A DNA stretch of 64,000 bases from an uncultured Trueperaceae bacterium (GTDB taxonomy: Bacteria; Deinococcota; Deinococci; Deinococcales; Trueperaceae), in contig CALCHY010000048.1 of assembly GCA_937907415.1 (NCBI GenBank), positions 1 through 64,000 of the forward strand. The letters are read 5' to 3'. The notes below the pieces were generated by a model. That model saw only the letters and a list, made by a program, of their open reading frames with translations. It was not told the DNA's origin and did not search any database. The translations under genes were made by a program, and so were the position numbers. Shown piece after piece: positions 40,659 to 50,600 of this stretch (positions within the stretch are counted from its first letter, which is position 1; every line of letters starts with the position of its first letter).

Positions 40659-41765
40659 TTGAAGCGTCGCACTGGTCTTTTCGTCATGTTGCTCTTGGGG
40701 TTTGCAGCTAGCCAGGTTTCGGCGCAGGCCCGGGTGAGTCCCGTAGCTCTCCCGACGTCTGAGGTTGAGTTCGTCGACTCGTTCTCCTCCCACGGAGATG
40801 GATTTATCTGGCACGCTGTTTGGACGCGCGACATCACTAGACCGAACTCTCCCTACGGGTGGTGGTTCCTGAGCATCGCTCAGGTGGAGGGTCTTCCCTA
40901 CTACCCTGAGACGACCATCCTGGGGGAGGTCACCGTATACGAACGGCCGGAGAATGTCGGGTGGATCGACGCGAACGGCGATGGGGTACGGGATTACGTG
41001 TGGACTCACGTCGTCTATTGGAAGAATATGGAGACCCTGGTCGTGAACATCCTCGACGTGCAGAACGGTATGCGCTTCCGCATGACCTGGGGGCACGAGT
41101 GGGGGACCCCGCCTATGCCAGTGAGGGTGGACTTCAAGCCCTTTCCGCCGTACCGCAACCAGGCTGCGGACCAGTACCTGTACGGGTGGATAGCTGGCCT
41201 GACCAAGAGCGAGCAGGCACAACAGTTGGTCGTGCTTGATCCGCAAGCTGAAGGGGCTCGAGGACCTATAGAGGCTGCAGGGGCCAGCGTCAAGGTGGAG
41301 CCGGCGAACTTGTGCGGCGGTTACGCCGTGAGCTTTGAGTACCTCATCCCCGAGGATGCCTTCCTGCAGGAGGTTTGCGACCTCGATGAAGCCGTAACTT
41401 CGCTGCTACTCGGCTTACATGATCTCCGGCAGTTTGTCGGGATGCTGGAAGGGGATCCGGGGTCACTCAACGTGGTCTTCGTTGCGGCGTGGGCGCAGGC
41501 GCTCGCAAACGATATCGGCGCACTTATTGAGATCGGCGAGCGTTTTACCGACCTACCACCGTGGCAACGTGAAGTGCTGCGTGACTGGGTTCTGACCGAA
41601 GCGCTGATCGTGGAGCGGGAGGCTCGCGGAACGCTGGAGTCGGTTTTTGTGCGGGATTTTGGTGAGCGGTGGGAGGTCGACAAGCTCGAGGCGCGGCGTG
41701 AGTGTCGGGTGCCTGATGCCGAGGCATGGTGTGCGTGGGCGCGAGACTTTGGCTATTTGGACTGA
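40659..41765 (+). CDS. Secreted protein with EF-hand-like loop, unknown function
   Basis: 368 residues from a TTG start with GGGGGTG upstream; signal peptide GLFVMLLLGFAASQVSA. The first half is Trp/Tyr-rich and beta-like (FIWHAVWTRDITRPNSPYGW). DANGDGVRDYVW (about residue 106) fits a DxNxDGxxD calcium-binding loop of the dockerin/EF-hand type. The second half (after about 210) is helical with Leu heptads and four cysteines in total (LCGG, EVCDL, RECRV, AWCAW). It is the only plus-strand gene between the pilus region and the DNA-repair block. No family recognised. Confidence 0.7.
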   Translation: MKRRTGLFVMLLLGFAASQVSAQARVSPVALPTSEVEFVDSFSSHGDGFIWHAVWTRDITRPNSPYGWWFLSIAQVEGLPYYPETTILGEVTVYERPENVGWIDANGDGVRDYVWTHVVYWKNMETLVVNILDVQNGMRFRMTWGHEWGTPPMPVRVDFKPFPPYRNQAADQYLYGWIAGLTKSEQAQQLVVLDPQAEGARGPIEAAGASVKVEPANLCGGYAVSFEYLIPEDAFLQEVCDLDEAVTSLLLGLHDLRQFVGMLEGDPGSLNVVFVAAWAQALANDIGALIEIGERFTDLPPWQREVLRDWVLTEALIVEREARGTLESVFVRDFGERWEVDKLEARRECRVPDAEAWCAWARDFGYLD

Positions 41766-41768
41766 GTT

Positions 41769-41787
41769 GTGCTGCTGGCTGCAGCAC
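41769..41787. terminator. Hairpin between convergent genes
   Basis: Perfect 7-bp stem (GTGCTGC/GCAGCAC, 5-base loop) four bases after the plus-strand stop codon. No T-tract. Confidence 0.5.
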
Positions 41788-41895
41788 TAAGGGGCCAGGT
41801 TGTCGCCGGCGTCTTCCTGATGAGTTTGGATTCTCTTTTGCTCCTGCTTTTTGGGCCCCACTCGTGCTGGTGGACGGAGCGGGGCCTGGCGGTGG

Positions 41896-44574
41896 TTAGG
41901 CGGGGGCTAGGGCTGCCTCGGGCTCGAGGGTGATTACTTGATTGTGCCGCAGGTAGACGAGCCTGAGCTTGGGGGGGTCGTCGGTCCAGGCGCGGGCGGC
42001 GGCGGCGTAGAGGCGCATTTGGGGCTCGTGCTGTTCGGGGTCGATCTTGGCGTCGGTCTTGTAGTCGTCGAGGTACCACTGCCCGTCGTGCTGGTAGAGG
42101 TGGTCGATGACGCCGCTCCAGATGCGGCCGTCTTCGCTCGTGTGCAGGAACGGCAGCTCGCGGTGTCCTTCGGTGACGTCGGTGGGGAGTTGGTTGCCGA
42201 GCATGGCTTGGTGCGCGGCGAGTAGCTGGATGACCTGTTGGCGGACGTGAGCGCGGGTTTTGTCGTCGAGGGCGGCGAGAATGACTTGTCCGTCCAGTGC
42301 CTTGAGGTTGCCTTGGTCATCGGGTTTCCAGCCTTGGGCGATGCCGTAGTGGGTGAGGGTGCCGATGATGCTGGGGATGGCGTCGTCGAGGCTGTCGCTC
42401 GCGCCGGCGCCGAGGGTCTCTTCTTCGCTCTTGACGTGCTCGTGGGGTTGAGCGTGGCTTGGGCGGAGGATGAGGGGGGCGCTGGCGTGCGGGTAGTTGG
42501 TGGTGCTCCACTCCTCGATGGGGAGGGCTTCGGGCGTGATGGGATCACCGATGCCGCTGGTGTCGATCGGCTGGTACTCGGCGGTGTGGACCAGGATGCG
42601 GCCTTCGTCGGCGCGGAAGCTCTTGCCGGGGCCCAGCTTGAGGGCTGCGAGCTCGCGGATGGCGGGCGTGAGGGAGTCGCCCTTGATGCTGCCAGTCAGG
42701 ATCATGTGGTCGCGAGCGCGGGAGAGGGCGACGTAGAGGAGGCGGAAGCTCTCCTGCTCTTCCCTGGTCGTGTGCTGGGCCTGGAGGTCCTGGTGCTCGG
42801 GGTTGTCGGGTGTGGCGATGCGGCCTGAGTGCGGCTCGACGATGACCTCTTGCGTGCGGGCGGCGGCGCCGCGGCCGAGGTCGAACACTGCCACGGCCGG
42901 CCACTCGAGGCCCTTGCTGGCGTGAATCGTCGTGAGCTTCACGCCGTCGCCGGCTTGGGGTACGTCCCCGACTTCTTCTTGCTTGGCGAGCTCGTCGAGG
43001 GTGTGGATGAGGGCGTCGAGGCTGCTGCTGGCGGCGGGGGCGGCGAGTACGAGCATGGTGTCCACGTTGTCGGCGGCGCCCGCATCGAGCAGTTCGGTGT
43101 AGGCCTTGCCGCCGACGAGCGGGTCGCGCGCGAGGCGGGTGAGGATCTCGCTCGGGTGGAGGTTCTTCATGCCTTGGATGGTATGGAGGCGCTCGAGCAC
43201 GTGGGGGTGGTGCTGCTTGAGGTGTTCGAGGGGCTCTTGGGCGCTGAGGGTCGCGTGGAGTTGGTTGGTGTCGAGTTGGGCGTAGGGGCTGTGGAGCCAG
43301 GCGGCGAGGCTGAGGTTGGTGGGGGCGTGGATGAGCTTGAGGGCGTGGACGAGGTCGCGGATCTCGCTTTGGCGGTAGTAGTTGCGGCCCTGAACGATGA
43401 CGGTGGGGACGCCGTTGCGCTCGAGGGCGGCCTGCACGTGGGGTTGGCTGGCGCGGCTGCGCATGAGCACCGCCATGTCGTCGTAGGGTACGCCTTCGTT
43501 CTCGTGCAGGTGCTTGAGGCTGTGGGCCATCAGTTCGGCTTCGTGCGCGCGGAGTTTGTCGATGCCGGTGCGGTCTTGGGTTTGGACCCAGTGGATGCGG
43601 AGGCTGCCGAGTTCTTGCCGGGCGGGTGTGACTTCGGGCGCTTCGCTGCTGGTGAAGCTGCGGTCTTCGGCGCCCATGTTGCGGGTGAGGCCGTTGAGGA
43701 AGCGGGTGATGACGCGCGAGTGCCGGTAGGTGGTGTTGAGTGGGGTGCCTTGCTGGCTGTTGGTGATGATTCGGCGGAACGTGTCGAGGTCGGCGTGCCG
43801 GAAGGCGTAGATGGACTGCTTGGGGTCGCCGACGGCTTCGATTTGGATGCCGCTGGCCTCTAGTCGTTCGAGGAAGGCGCCTTGGACGGGGTTGAGGTCC
43901 TGGCTCTCGTCGATCAGCGCAACGCTCACGCGTTCGCGCCAGCGCTCGAGCACGATGTCGTACCCGGCGGCTTCGACGGCCTTGAGTTCGAGGTCGGCGG
44001 GCGCGAGCGCGCGGTTATCGAGTCGGACCCAGTAGCGCTGCGTGAGGGTGTTGTAGAGCGCGAGCAGCTCCTGGTCGCCTTCGAAGTTCGCGTGGAAGGT
44101 GGTGGCGAGGGAGCGTTGCCGGAAGAGTTGCTCGAGGCGGCTCATGGTGCGGTCGGGGATGGGGGTGTTGGTGAGGAAGGCGTGGGTGGCGGCTTCTTCG
44201 CGGAAGATGGCGATGGCGTCGTGCTCGCCGATCACGCTGAAGTCGGGGTCGAGGGTGATGGTGGGCGCGACGAGCCTGAGGAGGTTGGCGAGGAAGCCGT
44301 GGATGGTGCCGATGTTGCTGCCGTCGAGCTCGCGTAGGGCGCCCTCTATGGTGGGGCGGTGCTGGGGCTCGAGCGTCTGGTTGAGCCAGTGGCCGTCGTC
44401 GTGCAGTTGTTCGAGGGCCATGCGGAGCTTGAGTTTGAGGTCGTTGGCGGCGCGGCGGGTGTAGGTGATGGCGGCGACGCGGCGTAGGGGGGTGCCTTTG
44501 CGGGTGAGTTCTAGGAGCCGGCTGATTAGGTAGGTGGTCTTGCCGGTGCCGGCAGACGCGATTCGGGTTCGCAA
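41896..44574 (-). CDS. AddA-like UvrD-family helicase with C-terminal nuclease domain
   Basis: 892 residues from a TTG at 44574 with GGAGAGGAGAG upstream; the longer in-frame extension is low-complexity Arg/Pro and is rejected. Walker A SAGTGKT (residues 5-13), Q/Ia regions, Walker B VALIDESQDLNPVQ (about 215), TTIHASKGLEWPAVAVFDLG and LLYVALSRARDHMIL (superfamily 1A motifs V and VI). At about 833 YLDDYKTD with upstream VIDHLYQHDGQWY matches the PD-(D/E)XK nuclease motif of the RecB/AddA family. Shorter than classical AddA (about 1200). The preceding AddB-like gene is 89 bases upstream, so a two-subunit end-resecting helicase-nuclease for recombination is likely. The annotation as AddA is by architecture. 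Confidence 0.85.
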   Translation of the reverse strand: MRTRIASAGTGKTTYLISRLLELTRKGTPLRRVAAITYTRRAANDLKLKLRMALEQLHDDGHWLNQTLEPQHRPTIEGALRELDGSNIGTIHGFLANLLRLVAPTITLDPDFSVIGEHDAIAIFREEAATHAFLTNTPIPDRTMSRLEQLFRQRSLATTFHANFEGDQELLALYNTLTQRYWVRLDNRALAPADLELKAVEAAGYDIVLERWRERVSVALIDESQDLNPVQGAFLERLEASGIQIEAVGDPKQSIYAFRHADLDTFRRIITNSQQGTPLNTTYRHSRVITRFLNGLTRNMGAEDRSFTSSEAPEVTPARQELGSLRIHWVQTQDRTGIDKLRAHEAELMAHSLKHLHENEGVPYDDMAVLMRSRASQPHVQAALERNGVPTVIVQGRNYYRQSEIRDLVHALKLIHAPTNLSLAAWLHSPYAQLDTNQLHATLSAQEPLEHLKQHHPHVLERLHTIQGMKNLHPSEILTRLARDPLVGGKAYTELLDAGAADNVDTMLVLAAPAASSSLDALIHTLDELAKQEEVGDVPQAGDGVKLTTIHASKGLEWPAVAVFDLGRGAAARTQEVIVEPHSGRIATPDNPEHQDLQAQHTTREEQESFRLLYVALSRARDHMILTGSIKGDSLTPAIRELAALKLGPGKSFRADEGRILVHTAEYQPIDTSGIGDPITPEALPIEEWSTTNYPHASAPLILRPSHAQPHEHVKSEEETLGAGASDSLDDAIPSIIGTLTHYGIAQGWKPDDQGNLKALDGQVILAALDDKTRAHVRQQVIQLLAAHQAMLGNQLPTDVTEGHRELPFLHTSEDGRIWSGVIDHLYQHDGQWYLDDYKTDAKIDPEQHEPQMRLYAAAARAWTDDPPKLRLVYLRHNQVITLEPEAALAPA

Positions 44575-44663
44575 GGTTCTCTCCTCTCCTGGGCGCCGGG
44601 GGTCGGTGCCGGGGTGGGGTGGCTGGACACCCGAGGGTGGGGTGGCCAGCCTGGCGTTTGGGG

Positions 44664-47009
44664 TTAGGCGACGCGGCTGACGTCGCGGAGGCGGCACTCG
44701 CGGCAGTGCCACCCGGCCTTGGGGGTGGTGTCGCCTTGTGCGTACCGCTTGAGGGTGGCGGCGACCTCGGGCTTCTTGAGCTTGCTGGTGTGGGTGATGC
44801 CGAGGTCGTTGGCGAGCTCTTTGTCGTGGGTGGCTTCGAGCGCGAGGATGGGGTCGAAGCCGATGGGCCAGACGCTGACGGTGACGCGCTTGATGGGGAG
44901 CGTGTCGAGGGTCTGGTGGATGGCGCTCTTGCGTTCCCACGACTCCTTGGTGCGCTTTGCTAGCGCTTCTTTGTCTGTCGTCTCGGGGTTGCCGAACCAG
45001 ACGAGGTGGAGGTGCTCGGCGTCTTGGGGGTCGGTGAACATGCCGTGGACGCGGGCGTAGACGTTGTCGCCGAGGTCGAGCCGGTGCTGCAGCGTGAGCT
45101 TCTTGAGGTGCTCCTTGTGCCGCTGCACCCAGGGGGCGTAGGCGGGGTGACGCCTGGTGATCTGGTCGAGGCGCGCGTCGTCCAGGCTGGCGCCGCCGAG
45201 CAGGTCGGTGAGGAGTTGGACCCAGGGGGCGGGTTCTTCTTCGTCTACGAGGTGCTCGAAGCGCGCGCGGAAGGGGCACTTGAGGAACCTCTCGAGCGAG
45301 CGGACGCGCACGGCCTTGTCGTCCTGGATGGGCTCGTACGTGGGGAGGTAGGCGGTGGTGCCGCCGCGCGTCTCGCGCACGCTGGCGGCGGGTAGGGCGG
45401 GTGCGGGGGTGGCGTTCTCCCCCACTAGTGCCTTCTCGGCGACGAGGGGGCCGTCTTGGTCGGCGAGGGGATGGGTGATGGTCACTTCGTGGCCGCGGTG
45501 CTTGAGGTGCGCGAGGAGGCTGCGGGTGCGGCCGGTGATGCGCCTTGGGAGGGCGCCGCGCAGGAGCTCGTTGGGGTCGGCGCGTTGGTCTTCGGGCACG
45601 AAGTAGTCCTCGGCCTGGTTTGTGGCGTGCTCGCCGGCGTTGGCGCGCGTGACGTACGCCTTCTGGCTGGTGAGGCCGGTGGTCTCAAGCGGGGTGGCGA
45701 GGGGGATGCCGCGCGGGCGGTCGCTGGGGTCCGGGTAGAGGTCGAGAAGGTGCGCCCACCAGACCGTGACGGCGGGCCCCGCCGTGATGACGCTGGCTTC
45801 ACTGCCCCTGAGGAGCATGCTCTCCCGTGTGCGTTTCCACGTTTCGCCATCCGCCTTGATGCTGGGGTCGAGCTGGGTGAGGAGGTCGAGCATGACGCGC
45901 GCCCAGTCGGGGAGGTCGCTGGCGTCCATGGGGGGCGTGAGTCGTGCCGCCCACGCTTCGAGGGTGCTTGTGAGGCCGAGGTCGGCGGCTATGGCGTCGG
46001 TGGCTTCGCGGCCGTGCAGGTTGCGTCTGGTCAGTTCCGCGGCTATGGGCTTGAGGTCGGGGATGACGTGGAGCGTGTGCCTGTCGGGGCTGATGGCGAA
46101 GGTGAGCAGGCGCTTGAGGAGGCGCCCGGCGGTTGTCTCTGCCAAGGTGGTTGGGGTGGCGGGCGTGAGGGGCACGCCGTACTCGGGCGCGAGCGCGAGG
46201 AAGGCGCTCTTGTGCCGTTCGGGCGTGATGACGAGCAGTTCGTGCATGGGGATGCCGCTGGCGAGGTCGCGTTTGAGGCTCCTCAGCACCCACCTGGTCT
46301 CCTGCACGGGGTTGGCTAGCGCGTAAGCCTGGGCGGTGTTCTCCAGGGGGGCGCTTAGGCGCCGGAGGTCGTCGGCTTCGAGCGTGCCGGGGGCGGTCTC
46401 GAGGGCGAGGTAGACGTGCGTGTGGCGCGCGAGTTCGCGGATGACCTGCACGTCGGTGGGGTGGATTTCGATGAAGCCGTCAATGACGATGGCGGGCAGG
46501 GCGGCCTTGCCGCTTGCGAGGCGTTCTAGGGCGCGCGCGCGGTAATCCTCGTAGTCCCAGGTGCCGCGGTTGTCGTTGATGTATGCCGCGTAGATCTCGA
46601 CGAGGTCGCGTTCGGCTTGCGTGCCCTTCGGGAGTTGGGCTGGGGTGAGGCCGGCGCGTTTGGCTTCCTTGATGGCGCGGTGGTAGAGGGTGGCTTCGCC
46701 GGGGCTGGGGGTGCGGTCCTTGGCGGCGTGGATGGCTTGGGCGACGTGCGCGAGCTGCAGGCCGGGGCCGGCGAGGGGCTTGACGTCGGGGTGGTCTTCG
46801 AGGAGGCGGTAGTAGAGCTGCTGGAAGGTGAAGAACTGGATGCCGAGGAGGGTGCCGACTTTGGCTAGGCGCGAGAGGGTGCGGGTGCGCTGGTGCGGCA
46901 GGCCGATCCAGTAGACCTGCGCTTTGCCCTGGGTGATCTGGTGCGCGAGTCCCATTAGTTGTCGGGTTTTTCCGCTCCCGGCGGGTCCGGTGATGAGATG
47001 AAGTGACAT
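44664..47009 (-). CDS. AddB-like nuclease subunit
   Basis: 781 residues from the ATG at 47009 (GGGGGAGC upstream); the extended frame is rejected as low-complexity. Begins MSLHLITGPAGSGKTRQL, the Walker A that opens AddB proteins, and the rest follows the helicase-dead UvrD-like layout of AddB. Toward the end, FLKCPFRARFEHLVDEEE (about 578) and HCRECRL (about 768) recall the iron-sulfur cysteines of AddB/Cas4; only three of the usual four cysteines are visible, and no terminal CX5C is seen. PD-(D/E)XK residues could not be fixed with certainty. Shorter than typical AddB (about 1150). It forms a pair with the downstream AddA-like gene. Confidence 0.78.
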   Translation of the reverse strand: MSLHLITGPAGSGKTRQLMGLAHQITQGKAQVYWIGLPHQRTRTLSRLAKVGTLLGIQFFTFQQLYYRLLEDHPDVKPLAGPGLQLAHVAQAIHAAKDRTPSPGEATLYHRAIKEAKRAGLTPAQLPKGTQAERDLVEIYAAYINDNRGTWDYEDYRARALERLASGKAALPAIVIDGFIEIHPTDVQVIRELARHTHVYLALETAPGTLEADDLRRLSAPLENTAQAYALANPVQETRWVLRSLKRDLASGIPMHELLVITPERHKSAFLALAPEYGVPLTPATPTTLAETTAGRLLKRLLTFAISPDRHTLHVIPDLKPIAAELTRRNLHGREATDAIAADLGLTSTLEAWAARLTPPMDASDLPDWARVMLDLLTQLDPSIKADGETWKRTRESMLLRGSEASVITAGPAVTVWWAHLLDLYPDPSDRPRGIPLATPLETTGLTSQKAYVTRANAGEHATNQAEDYFVPEDQRADPNELLRGALPRRITGRTRSLLAHLKHRGHEVTITHPLADQDGPLVAEKALVGENATPAPALPAASVRETRGGTTAYLPTYEPIQDDKAVRVRSLERFLKCPFRARFEHLVDEEEPAPWVQLLTDLLGGASLDDARLDQITRRHPAYAPWVQRHKEHLKKLTLQHRLDLGDNVYARVHGMFTDPQDAEHLHLVWFGNPETTDKEALAKRTKESWERKSAIHQTLDTLPIKRVTVSVWPIGFDPILALEATHDKELANDLGITHTSKLKKPEVAATLKRYAQGDTTPKAGWHCRECRLRDVSRVA

Positions 47010-47056
47010 GATGCTCCCCCTCTTGCGGTCACGCTTTCTTTGTTTTTGGCTTGGGA

Positions 47057-47584
47057 TTACGGGAGGGCGCTGGTGGCCCAGATGGAGAGGGCTACGGCGT
47101 TGACGGCGTGCCCGGCGTTGGCGGTCTTGAGGCCAACGAGGGCGGTTGGCCAGGTCCTGAGGTCGTGCTGTAGGCGGCGCGCGAGGTGCTCGTCGGCTTT
47201 GGGGATCTTCTGTGGTGGTGCGGGGAGGTACTCGGCGCCGGTGCCGTACTGGGGTTTCCATTCGCTCGAGTAGGCGATGTGGAGTGGGGTGCCGGTTAGG
47301 GCGGTGAGTGCGGCGAGCATGCCGATGATCAGATTCGGGGTTGTGGAATGGATATTTACGCGTTTCCCTTGGTTCTCCCAGCCTTCGATGACGACCCGGT
47401 CGGGCTTGGTGGCGTGGAGTAGCTCGTGGAGGGCCAGGGCGGTCTGGTGGGGGTCGCGGGTGGTCTCGATTGTGCCGGCCCGTTCAACGTCGCCGGTGCC
47501 GCGTCTGGCGTGCTCTAGGAGGGCGTAGCCGGTGAGTTTGCCGGGGTCGAGCGCGAGGGTGCGCGTGACTCCCCTATTGGGCAC
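47057..47584 (-). CDS. RuvC-like nuclease
   Basis: About 175 residues if started at the GTG at 47584; a GTG at 47638 would add 18 residues, but an inverted repeat (47586-47610) that looks like the nrdJ terminator lies there. RNase H fold signatures: TLALDPGKLTGYALLE (first Asp), DRVVIEGWENQGKRV (central Glu) and AGHAVNAVALSIWA, where RuvC has HAxDA. The last acidic residue is Asn here, so the catalytic triad is incomplete at the usual site unless another acid substitutes. Holliday-junction or other DNA cleavage is the family role. It sits between AddB and nrdJ. Confidence 0.7.
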   Translation of the reverse strand: MPNRGVTRTLALDPGKLTGYALLEHARRGTGDVERAGTIETTRDPHQTALALHELLHATKPDRVVIEGWENQGKRVNIHSTTPNLIIGMLAALTALTGTPLHIAYSSEWKPQYGTGAEYLPAPPQKIPKADEHLARRLQHDLRTWPTALVGLKTANAGHAVNAVALSIWATSALP

Positions 47585-47585
47585 A

Positions 47586-47610
47586 GCCCGACCCTGAGTG
47601 GGGGTCGGGC
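47586..47610 (-). terminator. Hairpin after nrdJ
   Basis: Perfect 9-bp stem GCCCGACCC/GGGTCGGGC with a 7-base loop, about 60 bases past the nrdJ stop codon. No T-tract. Confidence 0.5.
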
Positions 47611-47665
47611 TGGAGTTGAGGAGGTTGCGCCCCGTCACGTTATCTCTTTGTCATGTTGCGGCTGG

Positions 47666-50600
47666 TCACCCGCAGGCGCTATGACCACATGCGGGGTCGG
47701 TGCAGTTGGAGCATCCCTCGACGCGGATGGTGGGTCCGCCGCACTGGGGGCAGGCGGCGCCGGCGCGCTGGATGGGCGCCGTGGTGGCGGCGGGGACGGG
47801 GTTTGCTGCTGCTCTTTCGAGGGCGGTCTCAAGGGCGACGGCGACGAGGTCGCCGCGGCTGGCGACCAGGCGGCCGTTGTAGGTGCCATACATGCCGCCG
47901 TTGATGCCGCGGAGTGTCTTGATGAGCGCTTCGGGCGGTACGCCCCACTGGAGGGCGATGCTGACGACGCGACCAAGGGCTTCGCTGTCGGCGTTGGCTT
48001 CTTCGCCGCCCTTGCCGCTGTTGATGAATACCTCGCGCGGGTCGTTATTGCCGTTGCTATTGACGGTGATGAAGAAGCCTTGCTTCTCGCCGTTCGACTT
48101 CATGAGCTTGGCGCGGTCGGTGAAGCCACTCATGCGTGCGGGGCGCTCGTACGCTTCGCGGGCGGTCGGCACGGGAGCAGTCTGCTCCTGCGTTTCAGGC
48201 GCCGGCGGGGACTTGGCTTCGGCTTGTGCCTCGGCCTTCTCCTGGGGCTTCACTTCGGTCTTGCCGGTGGTGAGCACCTGGAAGTCACGGCTGCCGTCGC
48301 GGTAGACCGTGATGCCCTTGCAGCCCTGCTCCCACGCGAGCCGGTACGCCTCGTGAACGTCCTGCACGAGCGCTTCGTTCGCCATGTTGATGGTCTTGCT
48401 GAGGCTGTTCCCAGCGAGCGTCATGCCAGCCTGGTCGCCTTGGCGCCATGCTTCGTCGTTCACCCAGTCGTAGGAGCGCTGGATGGCGCCTTGCATGAGC
48501 ACGTGGTCCTTGGCGGCGATGTCGTGCGCGGTGACGAACGCCTGGAGGCGCGCGTCGCCCGGCAGGTCGCCGAGGAGGGGGAGGATGCTGCCCTTGTGCT
48601 CATTGAGCGCGGCGCTGAGCTTCTCGCGGTTCCACTCGCCGTCCGCCACGAAGCGGTCACTACCGCCGGTTTTCGCGAACTGCTCGGCGTCGAGGGCGGT
48701 GAGGATCTCGTCGAGGAGCGGCTGGACGACGGTGACGTAGTCGGTGCCGATCTTGCGGACGAAGGTGGCGGCGTACATAGGTTCGACGCCGCCGCTGACG
48801 CCCGCGAGCATGCTGGTGGTGCCGGTGGGCGCGACGGTGAAGACGGCGATGTTGCGGCGCTCGAGGCCGGCGCGCTTGACGCCTTCGGGGACGCCACGCT
48901 CGCGGCCGAGTTTGTGGCTCTCGTCGAGGGCGGCGTCGCGGAGGTCGCTGACGACCTGCTGCACCATGGCGCGCCCTTCGTCGCTGTCGTAGCGCAGGCC
49001 GAGCTTGATGAGCATATCGGCGAGCCCCATGAGGCCTAGGCCGATGCGGCGCTTGTCGGCGATGGCGTCGTGGATCTCTTGCAGCGGGGCGACTTCGGCG
49101 TCGAGTACGTCGTCGAGGAACCGCACGGCGAGCCTGGCGGTTTCCTGCAGGCCGAGCGCGTCGTAGTACGCCTTGCCGTCGTCGTCCTGGCGCACGAACG
49201 CGCCGAGGTTGATGGCGCCCAAGTCGCACGGTTCGGCTGGGTAGAGGGGAATCTCGCCGCAGTTGGCGCTCACGATGCCACCGGCGTACTTGCCGTCCTC
49301 GAGCTGGTCGGGGATTAGGTAGGTGTGGAGTTCGTCGACGGTGCCGTTGTAGACGTCCTCCGCACCGGCGGGCTCCACGCTGACGACCTTGTGGTTCACG
49401 GCCGCCTGGGGGTAGGCGCCGTCTCCCATGGGGACGGGGACGTAGCGGCTGCTGGGTTCGCCGCCGTACGCGAGGACGCTGTCGCCGGGCTTGAGGTCCT
49501 GCGCCTGCACCTTCTCCCCCGCGAGGGTGAAGAGGTTGTGGTCGGGGGTGGCGCGCAGCTCGAGGCCGCTGTCGAAGGTGATCTTGACGATGCGGGTGTT
49601 CTCGCGGGTCTTGCGGGGGTTGCGCATGACGCGCACGTTCATGTCGCGCGTCCTGGGGTCGACGGCCCAGACGAGGACGTCGCGGCCGGCTTCGGCGAGC
49701 TCGCGGAAGGCCCTGGGGCCCTCGGTGGTGAGGATCTTCGTGTCGCCGGTGACGCAGGGGTTCGTGGCCATGATGGGGCCGTCGATCTCCGCGAGCGGGT
49801 TGTGCAGGTTGATGGCGTCGTTGAAGATGATGCCGGGCTCGCCGGTCTGCCAGGCGTGCTGGGCGATGGCGTCGAGGGCCTGGGCTTCGCTCGTGCCGGC
49901 CTTGGTGGCGGCGCGCATGAACTCGTCGCTGGCGAGCACGCTGATGTTGAAGGTGCCGATGTCGCCTTCGGCCTGCTCGCGCCCTAAGTCCTTGGCGGTG
50001 ATGAAGTCGAGGAGGTCGGGGTGGGTGGCGCTGAGGGTGGCCATGCCTGCGCCGCGCCTGACGCCGGCGTGACGGATTGCGCGGAGGGTGGGGGCGTAGA
50101 CGTAGCGGAGGGTGGCTACGGGCCCGGCGTGCTCGGCGCCGCCGAGGCTGGCCCACTTGGCGAAGTTGTCGTAGATCTCGACCGCGAACGACGCGGGGCC
50201 ACTGCTAGTGCCGCCGCTGCCTTTGACCTCGCTGCCTTCGGGGCGGAGGGCGGTCAGGTCGAGGACGACCTCGCGGCCTTCGAGGAGGGCGCCGACCATC
50301 TCGGTGGCGGCGTCCCAGATGCCCGCGACGCTGTCGTCCACGCGCAGCATGAGGGCGCCGTCCTGGTCGCTGATGCTCTGAGCGAGGTCGGTGTTGACGT
50401 ACTGGAGTTCGCGGTAGCCGCGGGTGACTTGCTTGCCGACCTGGAGGTCGACGTAGGTGCCGGTCTGTACGCCTTGGTGGTCGGCGTGGGCGTCGCCGAT
50501 GGTGACGTAGGCGGCGCCGATCTTGCCCGTGTAGGGGCGCTTGGCGGGGAGGCGGTCGAGGTTGAGGCCGTTGCCGCCGCCGACCTTGGTGACGAGGGCG

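Noticed and set aside
41896..45279. Longer starts for AddA-like (45279), AddB-like (47261) and pilB (62628) frames
   Set aside because: The extra N-terminal residues are low-complexity Arg/Pro/His and the internal starts have ribosome sites or promoters.
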